Source of the DNA: Amaurobius ferox
Lineage: Eukaryota > Arthropoda > Arachnida > Araneae > Amaurobiidae
Direction of reading: 5' to 3'
Assembly (NCBI GenBank): GCA_951213105.1
Contig: OX578146.1
Span: 53,169,975 to 53,233,974, forward strand
Length of the DNA stretch: 64,000 nt
The translations under genes and the position numbers were made by a program. This document shows positions 46,571 to 56,958 of the stretch, piece after piece; the stretch's first letter is position 1, and each line of letters opens with the position of its first letter. The notes under the pieces were generated by a model that had not been told where the DNA came from, did not search any database, and was given only the letters and a program-made list of their open reading frames with translations.

Positions 46571-47867
46571 CCAAACTTGATGATAATGTTGGCTTTTCTG
46601 CTTGTTTATTTAATCATGATAAATTAGAAGAAGTTTTTAAATTCAAACTTGACAATGGGAACACAGTTTTTCAGGCAGAAATAGCGGCCATTAACTTTGC
46701 CATTGACTGGGCAACTGATAACTTCTCCAAAATAAATATTTTTTCGGATAGCCTTTCATCAATCCTGGTCTTTAAATCAATTAAAAACAAATCTAACTAC
46801 ATTAACTCTATCAAAAACTCTGCTTCTCGCTCTAAACACCTTTTTAATCTTATTTGGGTCAAGGCCCATGCTGACATTCTGGGAAATGAAGTCGCGGACT
46901 TCCACGCTAAAGAAGCATCCTCCTCCGGTTTCCCTTTTTCAGTTCCTCTCCCCTATTCTCGTTTAACTAATTTTTGCAAAAATCTCTTACTTCAAAACTG
47001 GCAAAAGTATCTTAATGAATATATCTCCCCTAGGACTCATGACCCAGCCAGAATTCTAAATTATCTCCCCAAAGTTAACGTAAATACCCAAATTCATAAT
47101 AAATACTTAATCTATTTTTTAACTGGTCATGGTCCTTTTCTTGATTATTTATACTATTTTAAACATAAAAAATCCTCGAACTGCTTATGCAACTCTTTTG
47201 GCGACGTAGATCACTTTGTTTTCTCTTGCCCCTTAACTAAGAAATTTCATCTTTCTAAACCTGCTCCTGGAAATGAAGCGGCTTGGTTTTCCAGTGTCAG
47301 CCGCAACAGTCAATCCATTTTTTATCTTAAGAACTGTGTCCTCATTGCAAGAGACATTTCCAATAAAGTAAATTGACAAGTTCGTCGGGCTTTACTGCTT
47401 TTAACTTTCCTGATCAATGAAGATTCCTCTGCTGTTCCCCTTTTCCTGCTTTTGTTTGTACAAACTTGTATATATTAAATTGTAAATATGATAACTGATA
47501 ACACTACTGTTAAATTGAAAACACTTTCATCTTTTATTATCAACCTCCCATGTCATTTTGTATTTACTTCATCATCTATATCATGTTGTGCAATGTCTCA
47601 TTATTATTATCCTTGATGTTTTTCTGAATGTTTCGTGTCCATATTTGTGTCTGTTTACAGTACCTGTCTTCGTTATGTCCGTATTTCTTGTCTGTAAAAC
47701 TGTCTGTCTTACGAATTTATTCTTAAACTTTAAAAAACTGGATTTTTAATAAACCTCCAGAGCGGTCGCTGTCCTTGGAAGTCGGCACCTGCTAGCTTCC
47801 TTTCCCGGTCGTCCAACCAGCTACTCAAATCCTCGGATGAGTCGGACGGCCTGGGTCTTCCACATTC
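46571..47867 (+). mobile_element. 5'-truncated LINE (RNase H-bearing, I/Jockey-type)
   Basis: A 1.3-kb insertion flanked by the perfect 17-bp TSD cacaatccataaacact (46554-46570 and 47868-47884), as made by target-primed reverse transcription. It contains the C-terminal part of ORF2 to a stop at 47376, a 3' UTR of about 0.49 kb, and a structured tail ccggtcgtccaaccagctac to atgagtcggacggcctgggt. There is no poly-A. The same tail ends the SINEs at 58.9 and 63.4 kb. Confidence 0.93.
46573..47376 (+). pseudogene. LINE ORF2 C-terminus: RNase H plus zinc knuckle-like end
   Basis: An uninterrupted frame of about 265 codons with no methionine, starting at the truncation point. RNase H residues are in order: FQAEIAAINFAIDWA (Glu), INIFSDSLSSI (Asp), and IWVKAHADILGNEVADFHAK (His, Asp). 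The C-terminal part has LLLQNWQKYLNEY, IYFLTGHGPFLDYLYYFK, and the cysteine/histidine cluster CLCNSFGDVDHFVFSC, typical of arthropod I/R1/Jockey-type elements. RNase H removes the RNA strand during reverse transcription. It is an open but incomplete reading frame; the reverse transcriptase and endonuclease are lost by 5' truncation. The lack of stops suggests a young insertion. Confidence 0.92.
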
Positions 47868-48554
47868 CACAATCCATAAACACTGGAAGCCTATTGTTTT
47901 TAAACGCAATCGAATGTTCAGAACCAACCTAAATTTTCAAATGAAATTTTGAAAAAATCGTCAAAAAATCAAAACCTCTAATAAAGTTATGCAAATAGAC
48001 ATTTCTTATGTAATTTTTCATTAGAAAACGATTGACATAAATTTCATAACGCTAACATGAATCGTTCTCGAGATATTGAACATTTTAAGAAAAAATTATC
48101 AAAAAATCATATAAAATAAAAAAAAATATTTCCTATTGAGAAACATGTTCACTTTTCATATGTAATACCACGCGATAAATTGGGTGACATCATTCTCGTG
48201 GATCTAGCTCGTTCCATTCATGAAAAAAGATACTTTGAGTAATACTTTTGTATTTGAACGCCAATAGTCATTTCTGCTGTAAGAATAACTTATTTCTCCG
48301 TCCACAACGCTTGACGAGATTTTGGCGACGAATTTGGTGGAATGTCGCCAACTTGGCGAATGTTTTAAATGTTGCTAAATTAACGAAAAATTCGCCAAAT
48401 GGATAAAAATGACGACTCATTGACGAAAATTCAATATCTTGGAAAGAATATAAATATCTACTATAAAAATAATCTATTTTATTTTTACTGTAACAGTAGT
48501 AAATTTATTGCATTATATAAGGAAAGTCATGTGCTGCCCACATCAGATTTTTTT

Positions 48555-49014
48555 TCAATATAACAAGGTAATTTTATGAAAATAACTATTATTTAGAAGG
48601 CAATTGATTTGTATACATTTCCTGATTATTTTACAATTTCATTGCCTTTTGTGTATTGTTATTTATTTTATCTTTTAATTAGTTTTATTTCCTGCGGATT
48701 GTTGTTCTGTACCCCCAAATGATTTATATTTCACTAAATTGCATTCCATTGTAGCTTTAGGTGATATACAATGTCTCTTTAAGTTCAATTTTTTCATATT
48801 CTTTTAGTTGAATTATAATATATATACATACATACATAAACACTTTGTTTAAGTACGATAGTGATATGGAATAAGGTACACGGGTCAATCAATAATTAAG
48901 ATAGAAACTTTATATTTAGTACAAGTTAGAAAGTGATAAAGTTGATGAGGAATTCCATAATTCCATTTATTTAACATCAAATTCCGTCTTATCACGCAGT
49001 ATTAATCGAACCGG
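48555..49014. other. Semaphorin intron, AT-rich
   Basis: No feature recognised. Confidence 0.4.
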
Positions 49015-49215
49015 TTGCGTGGATGAACTGAATTTATCGATTTCTATAATTTGCAAAATTGTTGCACATAGCAAGTTTTCTTGCTGCCGTTGCTGGTATC
49101 GACTATCACTGCAGAAAATGCAGATAAAAGGTGCGAAACCAGTCCATGGATGCTGTCAGCTGCAATGGGAGCGCGATCCTGACTTTCGGAAATCCCCCCT
49201 ATTGGAAGGCGCCTA
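49015..49215 (+). repeat. Single copy of the 26.3-26.9 kb repeat
   Basis: Shares gaatttatcga/ggtttcta, gcaaaattgttgcaca, gcaagttttcttgctg and catggatgctgtcagctgcaatgg with 26340-26885, in the same orientation. It lies about 270 bp downstream, in gene orientation, of semaphorin exon 49482-49527. Confidence 0.65.
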
Positions 49216-49481
49216 AGTAAACGCATTCCAGTTAATACAAAACTCAACATTTCATTAAGAATTCATTAAGAATTTAAGTATACGCAAATAACTTAAAAAC
49301 TAAATCAAAGGCATCTAAAATCGATCTCAACAGAGTGAGATAGAAAACAAAAATATATAAAATTTACTTTCATTAAAACAGAACGTGAAATGTCACGAAG
49401 CATTCTAACATAAGTATAAACCAAAGCGATTCCACAAATGTAAATATTCATTAGATTGTCAATATAATAAAAGTTTCTTAC

Positions 49482-49527
49482 CTTTTTCTCTTGTAATGTA
49501 TCTAGACTTAAGTTATATACAATGTTC
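49482..49527 (-). CDS. Sema1a: Semaphorin sema-domain exon (R)NIVYNLSLDTLQEKK
   Basis: A 46-bp micro-exon: acceptor cctttacag|GAACATTG, donor GAAAAAG|gtaagaa (consensus). The first base completes a split codon (Arg or Gly expected from GARN in relatives). Then NIVYNLSLDTLQEKK leads in phase 0 to RLEWYSSDDD in the next exon. N.(V/I)YN(I/L)SL is the start of the first sema blade. Short length makes it the least certain exon on its own, but phase, splice sites and fit to its partner are all right. The exon upstream was not recognised in 49.6-64 kb. Confidence 0.88.
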
Positions 49528-49854
49528 CTGTAAAGGAAAAAGAAAAGAAAAGCTTAGTCAAATGAAAGTAAATTCAGGTGAATAATTAAACACAGAACAT
49601 TTAAATCTTAAAACAGTAATGACTCGTAACAAGCCGTGTTTAAATACTGCAATTCGTTTGGTTTTAAATTTAAAGGGACACTACACTTAAATGTCGACAA
49701 AATCAATAGAAGCTCAAACTTTTTAAAAATAAAATATATTGAAGTTATCGGAATGGACTTTTTAGAGTAAAGAAAAATAATATCCTTTAAAATAAAAAAT
49801 AAAAATTGATGATGAAAAAATATTATATAAATAATAATAATAATAATAATAATT

Positions 49855-50676
49855 ACTTTCCTTATATACATAACGTATAAGGAAAGTATTGTGACGGGGT
49901 CGAAAATTCGAATTCCGAGTTTTCGACGGGAGAGCACGTTTCAAGCATCTCTGATCACGAATCGAACATTTTTGAGGTGATGTCTGTGTGTGTCAGTGAG
50001 TCTGTGGAGACGATATCTTACGAACGAATAGAGCGATTCGAATGAAATTTGGTACAAAAATTACAATTCATGAATACTGGAAGTCTACTGTTTTTAAACA
50101 CAGTCGAAAGTTCAGGACCCTCCTAAATTTTCGAGTAAAATTTTGAAAAAATCATCAAAAAATCAAAACATTTAACAAAGTTACGCAAATAGACATTTTT
50201 TATGTAATTTTACCTTAGAAAACGATTGACATAAACTTTAGAACGCTAGCACAAACCGTTCTCGAGATATTGCCCATTTTTCAAATAAATTTATAAAAAA
50301 AATCCCATAAATTAAAAAAAATTATTAACCGTTGAAAAACATGTTTACTTTTCATATGTAATATCATGCTATAAATTTGGTGACATCATTCTCATGGATC
50401 TAACTCGTTCCATTCATGAGAAAAGATACTTTGAGTAACACTTTTGCATTTAAACGCCAATAGTTATTTATTTGCTATAAGAATAACTTATTTCTCCGTC
50501 CATAACGCGTGGCGAGATTTTGGCGATGAATTTGGCGGAATGTCGCCAACTTAGGGACTTTTTTAAATGTTGCCAAATTAAGGACAATTTCGCAAAATGG
50601 ATAAAAATGACGACTAATTGGTGAAAATTCAATATCTTGGAAAGAATATACGTATCTACTATAAGAATAATCTATT
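49855..50676 (+). mobile_element. Helentron-like subfamily 1, tandem unit lacking its 3' end
   Basis: Full 5' end, then the usual body including the TTGGCGA block (50508-50600). It stops after tctactataagaataatctatt, about 85 bp short of the normal end. The next copy starts there at once with ACTTTCC. Confidence 0.9.
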
Positions 50677-51620
50677 ACTTTCCTTATATACATAATGTAT
50701 AAGGAAAGTATTGTGACGGGGTCGAAAATTCGAAATCGAGTTTTCGACGGGAGAGCACGTTTCAAGCATTCCTGATCACGAATCAAACATTTTTGAAGTG
50801 ATGTCTGTGTGTGTGTGTGAAAGTATGTGTGTGTGTGCGTGTGTATCAGTGAGTCTGTGGAGACGATAACTGACGAACGAATGGACCGATTCGAATCAAA
50901 TTTGGTACAAAAATCACAATCCATAAACACTGGAAGCCTATTGTTTTTATACGCAATCGAATGTTCAGAACCCCTCTAAATTTTCGAATGAAATTTTGAA
51001 AAAATCGTTAAAAAATCAAAACCACTAATAAAGTTACGCAAATAGACATTTTTATGTAATTTTTTATTAGAAAACGATTGACATAAATTTTAGAACGCTA
51101 ACATGAACCGTTCTCGAGATATTGTACATTTTTCAAAAAAATTATCAAAAAGTCATATAAAATAAAAAAAAATATTTCCTATTGAGAAACATGTTCACTT
51201 TTCATATGTAATACCATGCGATAAATTGAGTGACATCATTCTCGTGGATCTAGCTCGTTCCATTCATGAAAAAAGATTCTTTGAATAATACTTTTGTATT
51301 TGAATGCCAATAGTTATTTATCTGCTGTAAGAATAACTTATTTCTTAGTGCATAACGCTTGGCGAGATTTTGGCGACGAATTTGGCGGAATGTCGCCAAC
51401 TTGGCGACTTTTTGAAATGTTGCCAAATTAACGAAAATCTCGCCAAATGGATAAATATGACGCTAAATCAATGAAAATGACGACTAATTGTCGAAAATTC
51501 AATATCTTGGAAAGAATATTAGTATCTACTATAAGAAAAATATATTTTTTTACTGTAAAAGTATAAAATTCATTACATTATATAAGGAAAGTCATGTGTT
51601 GCCCACATCAGATTTTTTTT
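50677..51620 (+). mobile_element. Helentron-like subfamily 1, complete copy in tandem with the previous
   Basis: Head-to-tail with 49855-50676. It runs to the full 3' end aaggaaagtcatgtgttgcc and cacatcagatttttttt. A second, extra 3' end (tactgtagaagtagtaaattc to ctgctcgcatcagattttt) follows at 51615-51690. Confidence 0.92.
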
Positions 51621-51690
51621 TTTACTGTAGAAGTAGTAAATTCATAGCATTATATAAGGAAAGTCATGTGCTGCTCGCATCAGATTTTTG
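51615..51690 (+). repeat. Extra Helentron-like 3' end
   Basis: Duplicated last 75 bp of the element: tataaggaaagtcatgtgct then gctcgcatcagattttt. Only the end is present, directly behind a complete copy. Confidence 0.85.
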
Positions 51691-52667
51691 TTGTTGTTGT
51701 TGATAAAATCATATGTTGTTGCGTGCATCATATCCTAAATGTTTATTGATCTAGTACAATTATTGAACAATAATATTATATAAATAACAATAATAATAAT
51801 AATTATTATTATTTTGTTGTTGTTGAAAAATTATATGTTGTTGCGTTCATGATATCCTAAATTTTTATGGATACAATTAAACTAATTTGGGGTTTTATTA
51901 ATGATAGCATTCGTAATATTGCATAGTATTATTATTTAATTATTTTAAATATTAATACAGTTAATAGCATTTCTTTAATTTTTTTAAATGGTAACAACTT
52001 TTTTTATTTTAAAATTTTTATTTCATAATTTGCACATACAAATCTAATATAATAATAAATCATATCATTAATCACATATCATTAAACTATAATATCACTT
52101 ATTGGACAATGATATTATAATAATTTATGATAATTAATAAATTTTATTTTGTCAAACAATAAGTACACTTATAAGCAGTACAATAAAGCAACAAACGATC
52201 AATTTCACAATAGAAGTAGTTTTAAATAGTTATTGAAACTATTTTAATTATTTATTTATGTTAAAAATGGCGATAAGAATTCCACAATCTTGATCCTGCA
52301 GAATTGATGTTTAGTTACACATTATTAGTAAGAGATAAAGGGGGTTAAATCAATCATCCTCGGAATCTTATATCCCAAAACTGTAACGGATATAACGCAG
52401 TCAAACATAGTAAGCAACATGATATAATTTTTTTCAAGAATTTTCTTCTTTCATTTTGGAAAATAATCATGTGAATTTAATTTCTTCTATGGAAGTTTTT
52501 TTTTATTATTATTAATATCTCAACCCTCCCTCTCCTCAGTCGAAACATGGACAGGGTTACTTGCAGTGCAGCAGGGAATAACCATACAAAATTTGAAAAA
52601 ATAAAACAAATACGTAAAAAAATAAATAAATAAAAATCTTTAAATTTGTGGATTTGTATACGGCAAC
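51691..52667. other. AT-rich DNA, upstream of the first visible semaphorin exon
   Basis: Contains short (GTT)n and (ATA)n runs at 51689-51830. No gene recognised. Confidence 0.4.
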
Positions 52668-52788
52668 AAATCAGTAACATTTGTGCACAGATAAAAACAA
52701 ACCAGCATCATCCGTGCACAGACAAAAACAAACCAGCAACATCTGTGCATAGACAAAAACAAACCAGTAACATTTGTGTACAGACAGA
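52668..52788 (+). repeat. Minisatellite, four units of ~31 bp
   Basis: Unit aaaccagcaacatctgtgca then cagacaaaaac, repeated four times with a few substitutions. It sits 45 bp before a Helentron-like element. Confidence 0.9.
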
Positions 52789-52833
52789 CTTTCAATTATA
52801 TATAAATATACATCCATTGTTCAAGCTACTTTT

Positions 52834-53626
52834 ACTTTCCCTGCAATACATGGTAATGTATAGGGAAAGTATTGGAATCATGTCGAAAATCGCAACTCGA
52901 GTTTTCGACAGATCTACACATTTTGACATCTCTATGAGAAAAGAGAAAACCATTTTTAGAATGACGTCTGTGTGTATGTGTGTTTGTCTGTGCAATGTAT
53001 GTATCCACTCTAACTAAAAAACTAATTGACTTAATTTCATTAAAATTTGGTAGGTAAGTCACTTGTGTGTGACCCTGGTGCTGACTGGATTTTGGTACGA
53101 TTCAGGATACAAGAACTAGCCCTTTTGCGAAATGGCTCGCAAAAATTGCATGTATCCACTTTAGCTAAAAAACTAATTGGCCAAATTTCACAAAATTTGG
53201 AAGATAAGTCACTTGTGGGATATCCTAGTGCTGATTAGATTTTAGTACGATTCGAAAAAGAAAAACCTGCCCTTTTCTTACGAAATGGCCTGCAGAAATC
53301 GTCAAAATCTAAACTAAAAACCACGTATGTTTAAATGTATAAATTCAATGCTTATTTTATACATAATTTTTGACGAGAAAAATAATAAGGTCAATCCCAT
53401 TACTCCAGGGTTAACCGTTCTCGAGATATTTCAGTTTCTTTCGCATTTTTGTTACGCAGCCTTTGAAAATGTCCAGTTACCAAATAAAAACAAAAATTGA
53501 ATAAAAGTGTACATTTAGTGTTATTTTGTGTAATTAAACCCAATTTAATGAATTATTAAAGAGATTAAGAGAAAATAAATTTGAGTCTGCAGGGAAAGTC
53601 AAGTGCTGCCCACATCAGATTTTTTT
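52834..53626 (+). mobile_element. Helentron-like subfamily 2, complete copy (793 bp)
   Basis: 5' ACTTTCCCTGCAATACATGG, inverted echo ATGTATAGGGAAAGT, CATGTCGAAAATCGCAACTC then GAGTTTTCGACAG. It contains two tandem ~175-bp units (ctaattgacttaatttcatt / ctaattggccaaatttcaca, each followed by aagtcacttgtg). The 3' end is CTGCAGGGAAAGTCAAGTGC then TGCCCACATCAGATTTTTT. Confidence 0.87.
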
Positions 53627-54092
53627 GCACTATAATAAATATTAGAATAAAAGAATAGTATAACTTTATTTGCGTTTAATAATTTGAATATAATGATAAA
53701 TATGGGACCACAGTCACCTAGATTCCTATCTTTATAAATTTATGTGGCAGTAAAAGTGAAAATGTTTTACAGCGAATTCCATGAGTACAATCGCTAAAAT
53801 TTGAGCATAGGGTATGTCAAATTTAAATTTTTGAAAAGTAAATAAAAACTAGTAAATAACAAGTTTGATTTAAACTATAGAAAAGTAAACAAAAGTTTTT
53901 TTAAAACTTTAAATTATTAAAAAGTACAAAAACTTTTCAAAATTTAAATTACAAAAGAAATGAACAAAACCTCCTTGTTAGTTTCCTTTTAGGAAATTAG
54001 GTATTAGAAGCTAAAGAAATAACTAAATACGTAGCATAGAATTAAGATGAAATTAATTTTTTTCTTTCTATTATCAATTTTTGATACACTAC
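53627..54092. other. AT-rich DNA, no feature seen
   Basis: No repeat or gene recognised. Confidence 0.4.
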
Positions 54093-54108
54093 ACACTCTT
54101 CCTACAGG

Positions 54109-54157
54109 CACCTTGCTGCTCTATGTCCTAGGATGAGCCGGACAGTCTGGGCTTTCG
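54109..54157 (+). mobile_element. Tail-only LINE/SINE insertion (49 bp)
   Basis: A 49-bp piece ending ggatgagccggacagtctgg then gctttcg, the shared LINE/SINE 3' tail. It is flanked by the perfect 16-bp duplication acactcttcctacagg (54093-54108, 54158-54173). It is an extreme 5' truncation. Confidence 0.88.
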
Positions 54158-54173
54158 ACACTCTTCCTACAGG

Positions 54174-54372
54174 GAACACGATATCTCTGGAAAGATTTAA
54201 GCAATTTTCTTTAAATTTCGTACGCTTATTTTAATCTACAATAAATAATAATAAGCCTATTGAGATCTGGTCATAAAAAGCTTATAATTTTTATTTTCTT
54301 GGAAATATCGAAGTTTGTTAGTTTTGTAGCTAAAGTCATGTGTAGGGCACAGTAGGTTTTTTTTTTTTACTT
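54174..54372 (+). mobile_element. 3' fragment of another Helentron-like subfamily
   Basis: Contains gatatctctggaaagattta, aatttcgtacgcttatttta and the end agctaaagtcatgtgtaggg then cacagtaggttttttttt. This parallels ...aaagtcatgtgctgcccacatcagatttttt. The 5' part was not found. Confidence 0.5.
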
Positions 54373-54859
54373 TTATAAAGGCAAGTTCAGAATTTAAGTA
54401 ATAAAATGCAAAATTATTATTACTATTATCTAACAATTAAGTACTAGGTAAAAACAAAATTATGGCGATTAAGGCGATTTGATCCGATCCTGCTTTATAT
54501 ATCCGCTCATTTTTTCCCTATAAATCTTACACATTATTTTACGTTCAACGTTCCCTCCAAGTGGGGAAAAAAAACAGCGATGTTAATTAGGCATATAACA
54601 CTAACAAGAATAAAATACATATATAAACAGAGGAAGCACCTGGCGAACACCTATCCTGACAGGAAACAGGGGGCCAGAAGGAGCAAACAGAGGGTTAAAA
54701 ATTTTAGATAAGACAAGTATATTTAGAGTGTTTTAAACGATGAAGGAGGGGCAATCTATGGAAAAGCACAGCCTAACTTTCTCATCTAATATATAAAATA
54801 GATAATTTCAATAGAAGTTTTTTAACCTCAAATATAACTCTGAATTATGTGGTTCAATT

Positions 54860-55262
54860 TGCTTTCTCATATGTAGTGTTGAGAAAATATTGTTTTCATG
54901 AAATTTTCGATTTCGAGATTTTGATGCCAATATATGTTTTAAGACCTCCTGAACACGTTTTGACTACTTTTGGAGTGATGTCCGTCTGTGGTCGATTTAT
55001 TGTGTAAACGATAGCGACCACAAATATTAATGAACTTTCACGAAACTTTATATCCGGCTTTATTATTAAAAGGTCTAGAACTAGATAGAATGCTTTTTAA
55101 TTCGAGCGAAAACTTTGAATTTTATTCAAAATTATATATATTTTTTTAATATGACAGCATAGGACAAAATTTGACATAATCATATATAAAAGGGTTTATT
55201 TATGGCTCAATGATGATAAGACTTAATAGTTTCAATCATTGTTGTGAAAATTAGCCGCGATG
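54860..55262 (+). mobile_element. 5' part of another Helentron-like subfamily
   Basis: gctttctcatatgtagtgttgagaaa then gaaattttcgatttcgagat, gtgatgtccgtctgtggtcg and tgaactttcacgaaac follow the family plan, but the sequence is strongly diverged. It runs directly into the tandem array at 55273. Confidence 0.45.
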
Positions 55263-55272
55263 TCATTTTTTT

Positions 55273-56117
55273 ACTTTCCTTATATACATAATGTATAAGG
55301 AAAGTATTGTGACGGGGTCGAAAATTCGAATTCGAGTTTTCGACGGGAGAGCACGTTTCAAGCATCCCTGATCACGAATCAAACATTTTTGAAGTGATGT
55401 CTCTGTGTGTGTGTGTGTGTGTCAGTGAGTCTGTGGAGACGATAACTGACGAACGAATGGACCGATTCGAACCAAATTTGGTACAAAAATCACAATCCGT
55501 AAACACTGGAAGCCTATTGTTTTTATACGTGATCGAATGTTCAGAACCCCCCTAAATTTTCGAATGAAATTTTGAAAAAATCGTTAAAAAATCAAAACCG
55601 CTAATAAAGTTACGCAAATAGACATTTCTTATGTAATTTTTCATTAGAAAACGATTGGCATAAATTTTAGAACGCTAACATGAACCGTTCTCGAGATATT
55701 GTACATTTTTCAAAAAAATTATGAAAAAGTCACATAAAAAAAAAATTCCTATTGAGAAACATGTTCACTTTTCATATGTAATACCATGCGATAAATTGAG
55801 TGACATCATTCTCGTGGATCCAGCTCGTTCCATTCATGAAAAAATATACTTTGAGTAATACTTTTGTATTTGAACGCCAATATTCATTTATCTGCTGTAA
55901 GAATAACTTTTTTCTTAGTGCATAACTCTTGGCAAGATTTTGGCGACGAATTTGGCGGAATGTCGCCAACTTGGCGACTTTTTTGAAATGTTGCCAAATT
56001 AATGAAAATCTCGCCAAATGGATAAAAATGATGCTAAATCAATGAAAATGACGACTAATTGTCGAAAATTCAATATCTTGGAAAGAATATTAGTATCTAC
56101 TATAAGAAAATCCTATT
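55273..56117 (+). mobile_element. Helentron-like subfamily 1, tandem unit 1 of 3
   Basis: Complete 5' end and body, missing the last ~85 bp. It joins unit 2 after tactataagaaaatcctatt. From about 55475 on it is virtually identical to unit 2. Confidence 0.92.
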
Positions 56118-56958
56118 ACTTTCCTTATATACATAATGTATAAGGAAACTATTGTGACGGGGTCGAAAATTCGAAATCGAGTTTTCGACGGGAGAGCACG
56201 TTTCAAGCATCCCTGATCACGAATCAAATATTTTTGAAGTGATGTCTGTGTGTGTGTGTGTGTGAGAGAGTCTGTGAAGACGATAACTGACAAACGAATG
56301 GACCGATTCGATCCAAATTTGGTACAAAAATCACAATCCGTAAACACTGGAAGCCTATTGTTTTTATACGTGATCGAATGTTCAGAACCCCCCTAAATTT
56401 TCGAATGAAATTTTGAAAAAATCGTTAAAAAATCAAAACCGCTAATAAAGTTACGCAAATAGACATTTCTTATGTAATTTTTCATTAGAAAACGATTGGC
56501 ATAAATTTTAGAACGCTAACATGAACCGTTCTCGAGATATTGTACATTTTTCAAAAAAATTATGAAAAAGTCACATAAAAAAAAAATTCCTATTGAGAAA
56601 CATGTTCACTTTTCATATGTAATACCATGCGATAAATTGAGTGACATCATTCTCGTGGATCCAGCTCGTTCCATTCATGAAAAAATATACTTTGAGTAAT
56701 ACTTTTGTATTTGAACGCCAATATTCATTTATCTGCTGTAAGAATAACTTTTTTCTTAGTGCATAACTCTTGGCAAGATTTTGGCGACGAATTTGGCGGA
56801 ATGTCGCCAACTTGGCGACTTTTTTGAAATGTTGCCAAATTAATGAAAATCTCGCCAAATGGATAAAAATGATGCTAAATCAATGAAAATGACGACTAAT
56901 TGTCGAAAATTCAATATCTTGGAAAGAATATTAGTATCTACTATAAGAAAATCCTATT
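56118..56958 (+). mobile_element. Helentron-like subfamily 1, tandem unit 2 of 3 (841 bp)
   Basis: 841-bp period. 55475-56360 and 56316-57200 appear base-for-base the same, including single-base oddities such as aaggaaactattgtgacggg, so this unit arose by a very recent duplication. Confidence 0.94.

Larger units (their letters stand above)
46334..48554 (+). mobile_element. Helentron-like subfamily 1, complete copy split by a LINE
   Basis: The 5' part is 46334-46570 and the 3' part 47868-48554. The halves join across the 17-bp duplication cacaatccataaacact made by the LINE insertion. Ends are as in the other complete copies. Confidence 0.9.
9648..49527 (-). other. Sema1a: Semaphorin gene (class 1-like), partial locus span
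   Basis: Six minus-strand exons (49482-49527, 29526-29588, 27675-27779, 26005-26092, 13148-13252, 9648-9736) splice in frame into a contiguous stretch of sema domain. Semaphorins are guidance ligands or receptors for plexins; the sema domain is a seven-bladed beta propeller. Diagnostic strings are [32 protein letters not shown] and FFFRETAVEYINCGK. These fit invertebrate class 1 (transmembrane) better than class 2, but the class is inference because the membrane segment is not in view. The signal peptide, the start codon and everything after INCGK are missing from the window or unrecognised. All mobile elements between 9.7 and 49.5 kb therefore lie in its introns. Confidence 0.93.
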
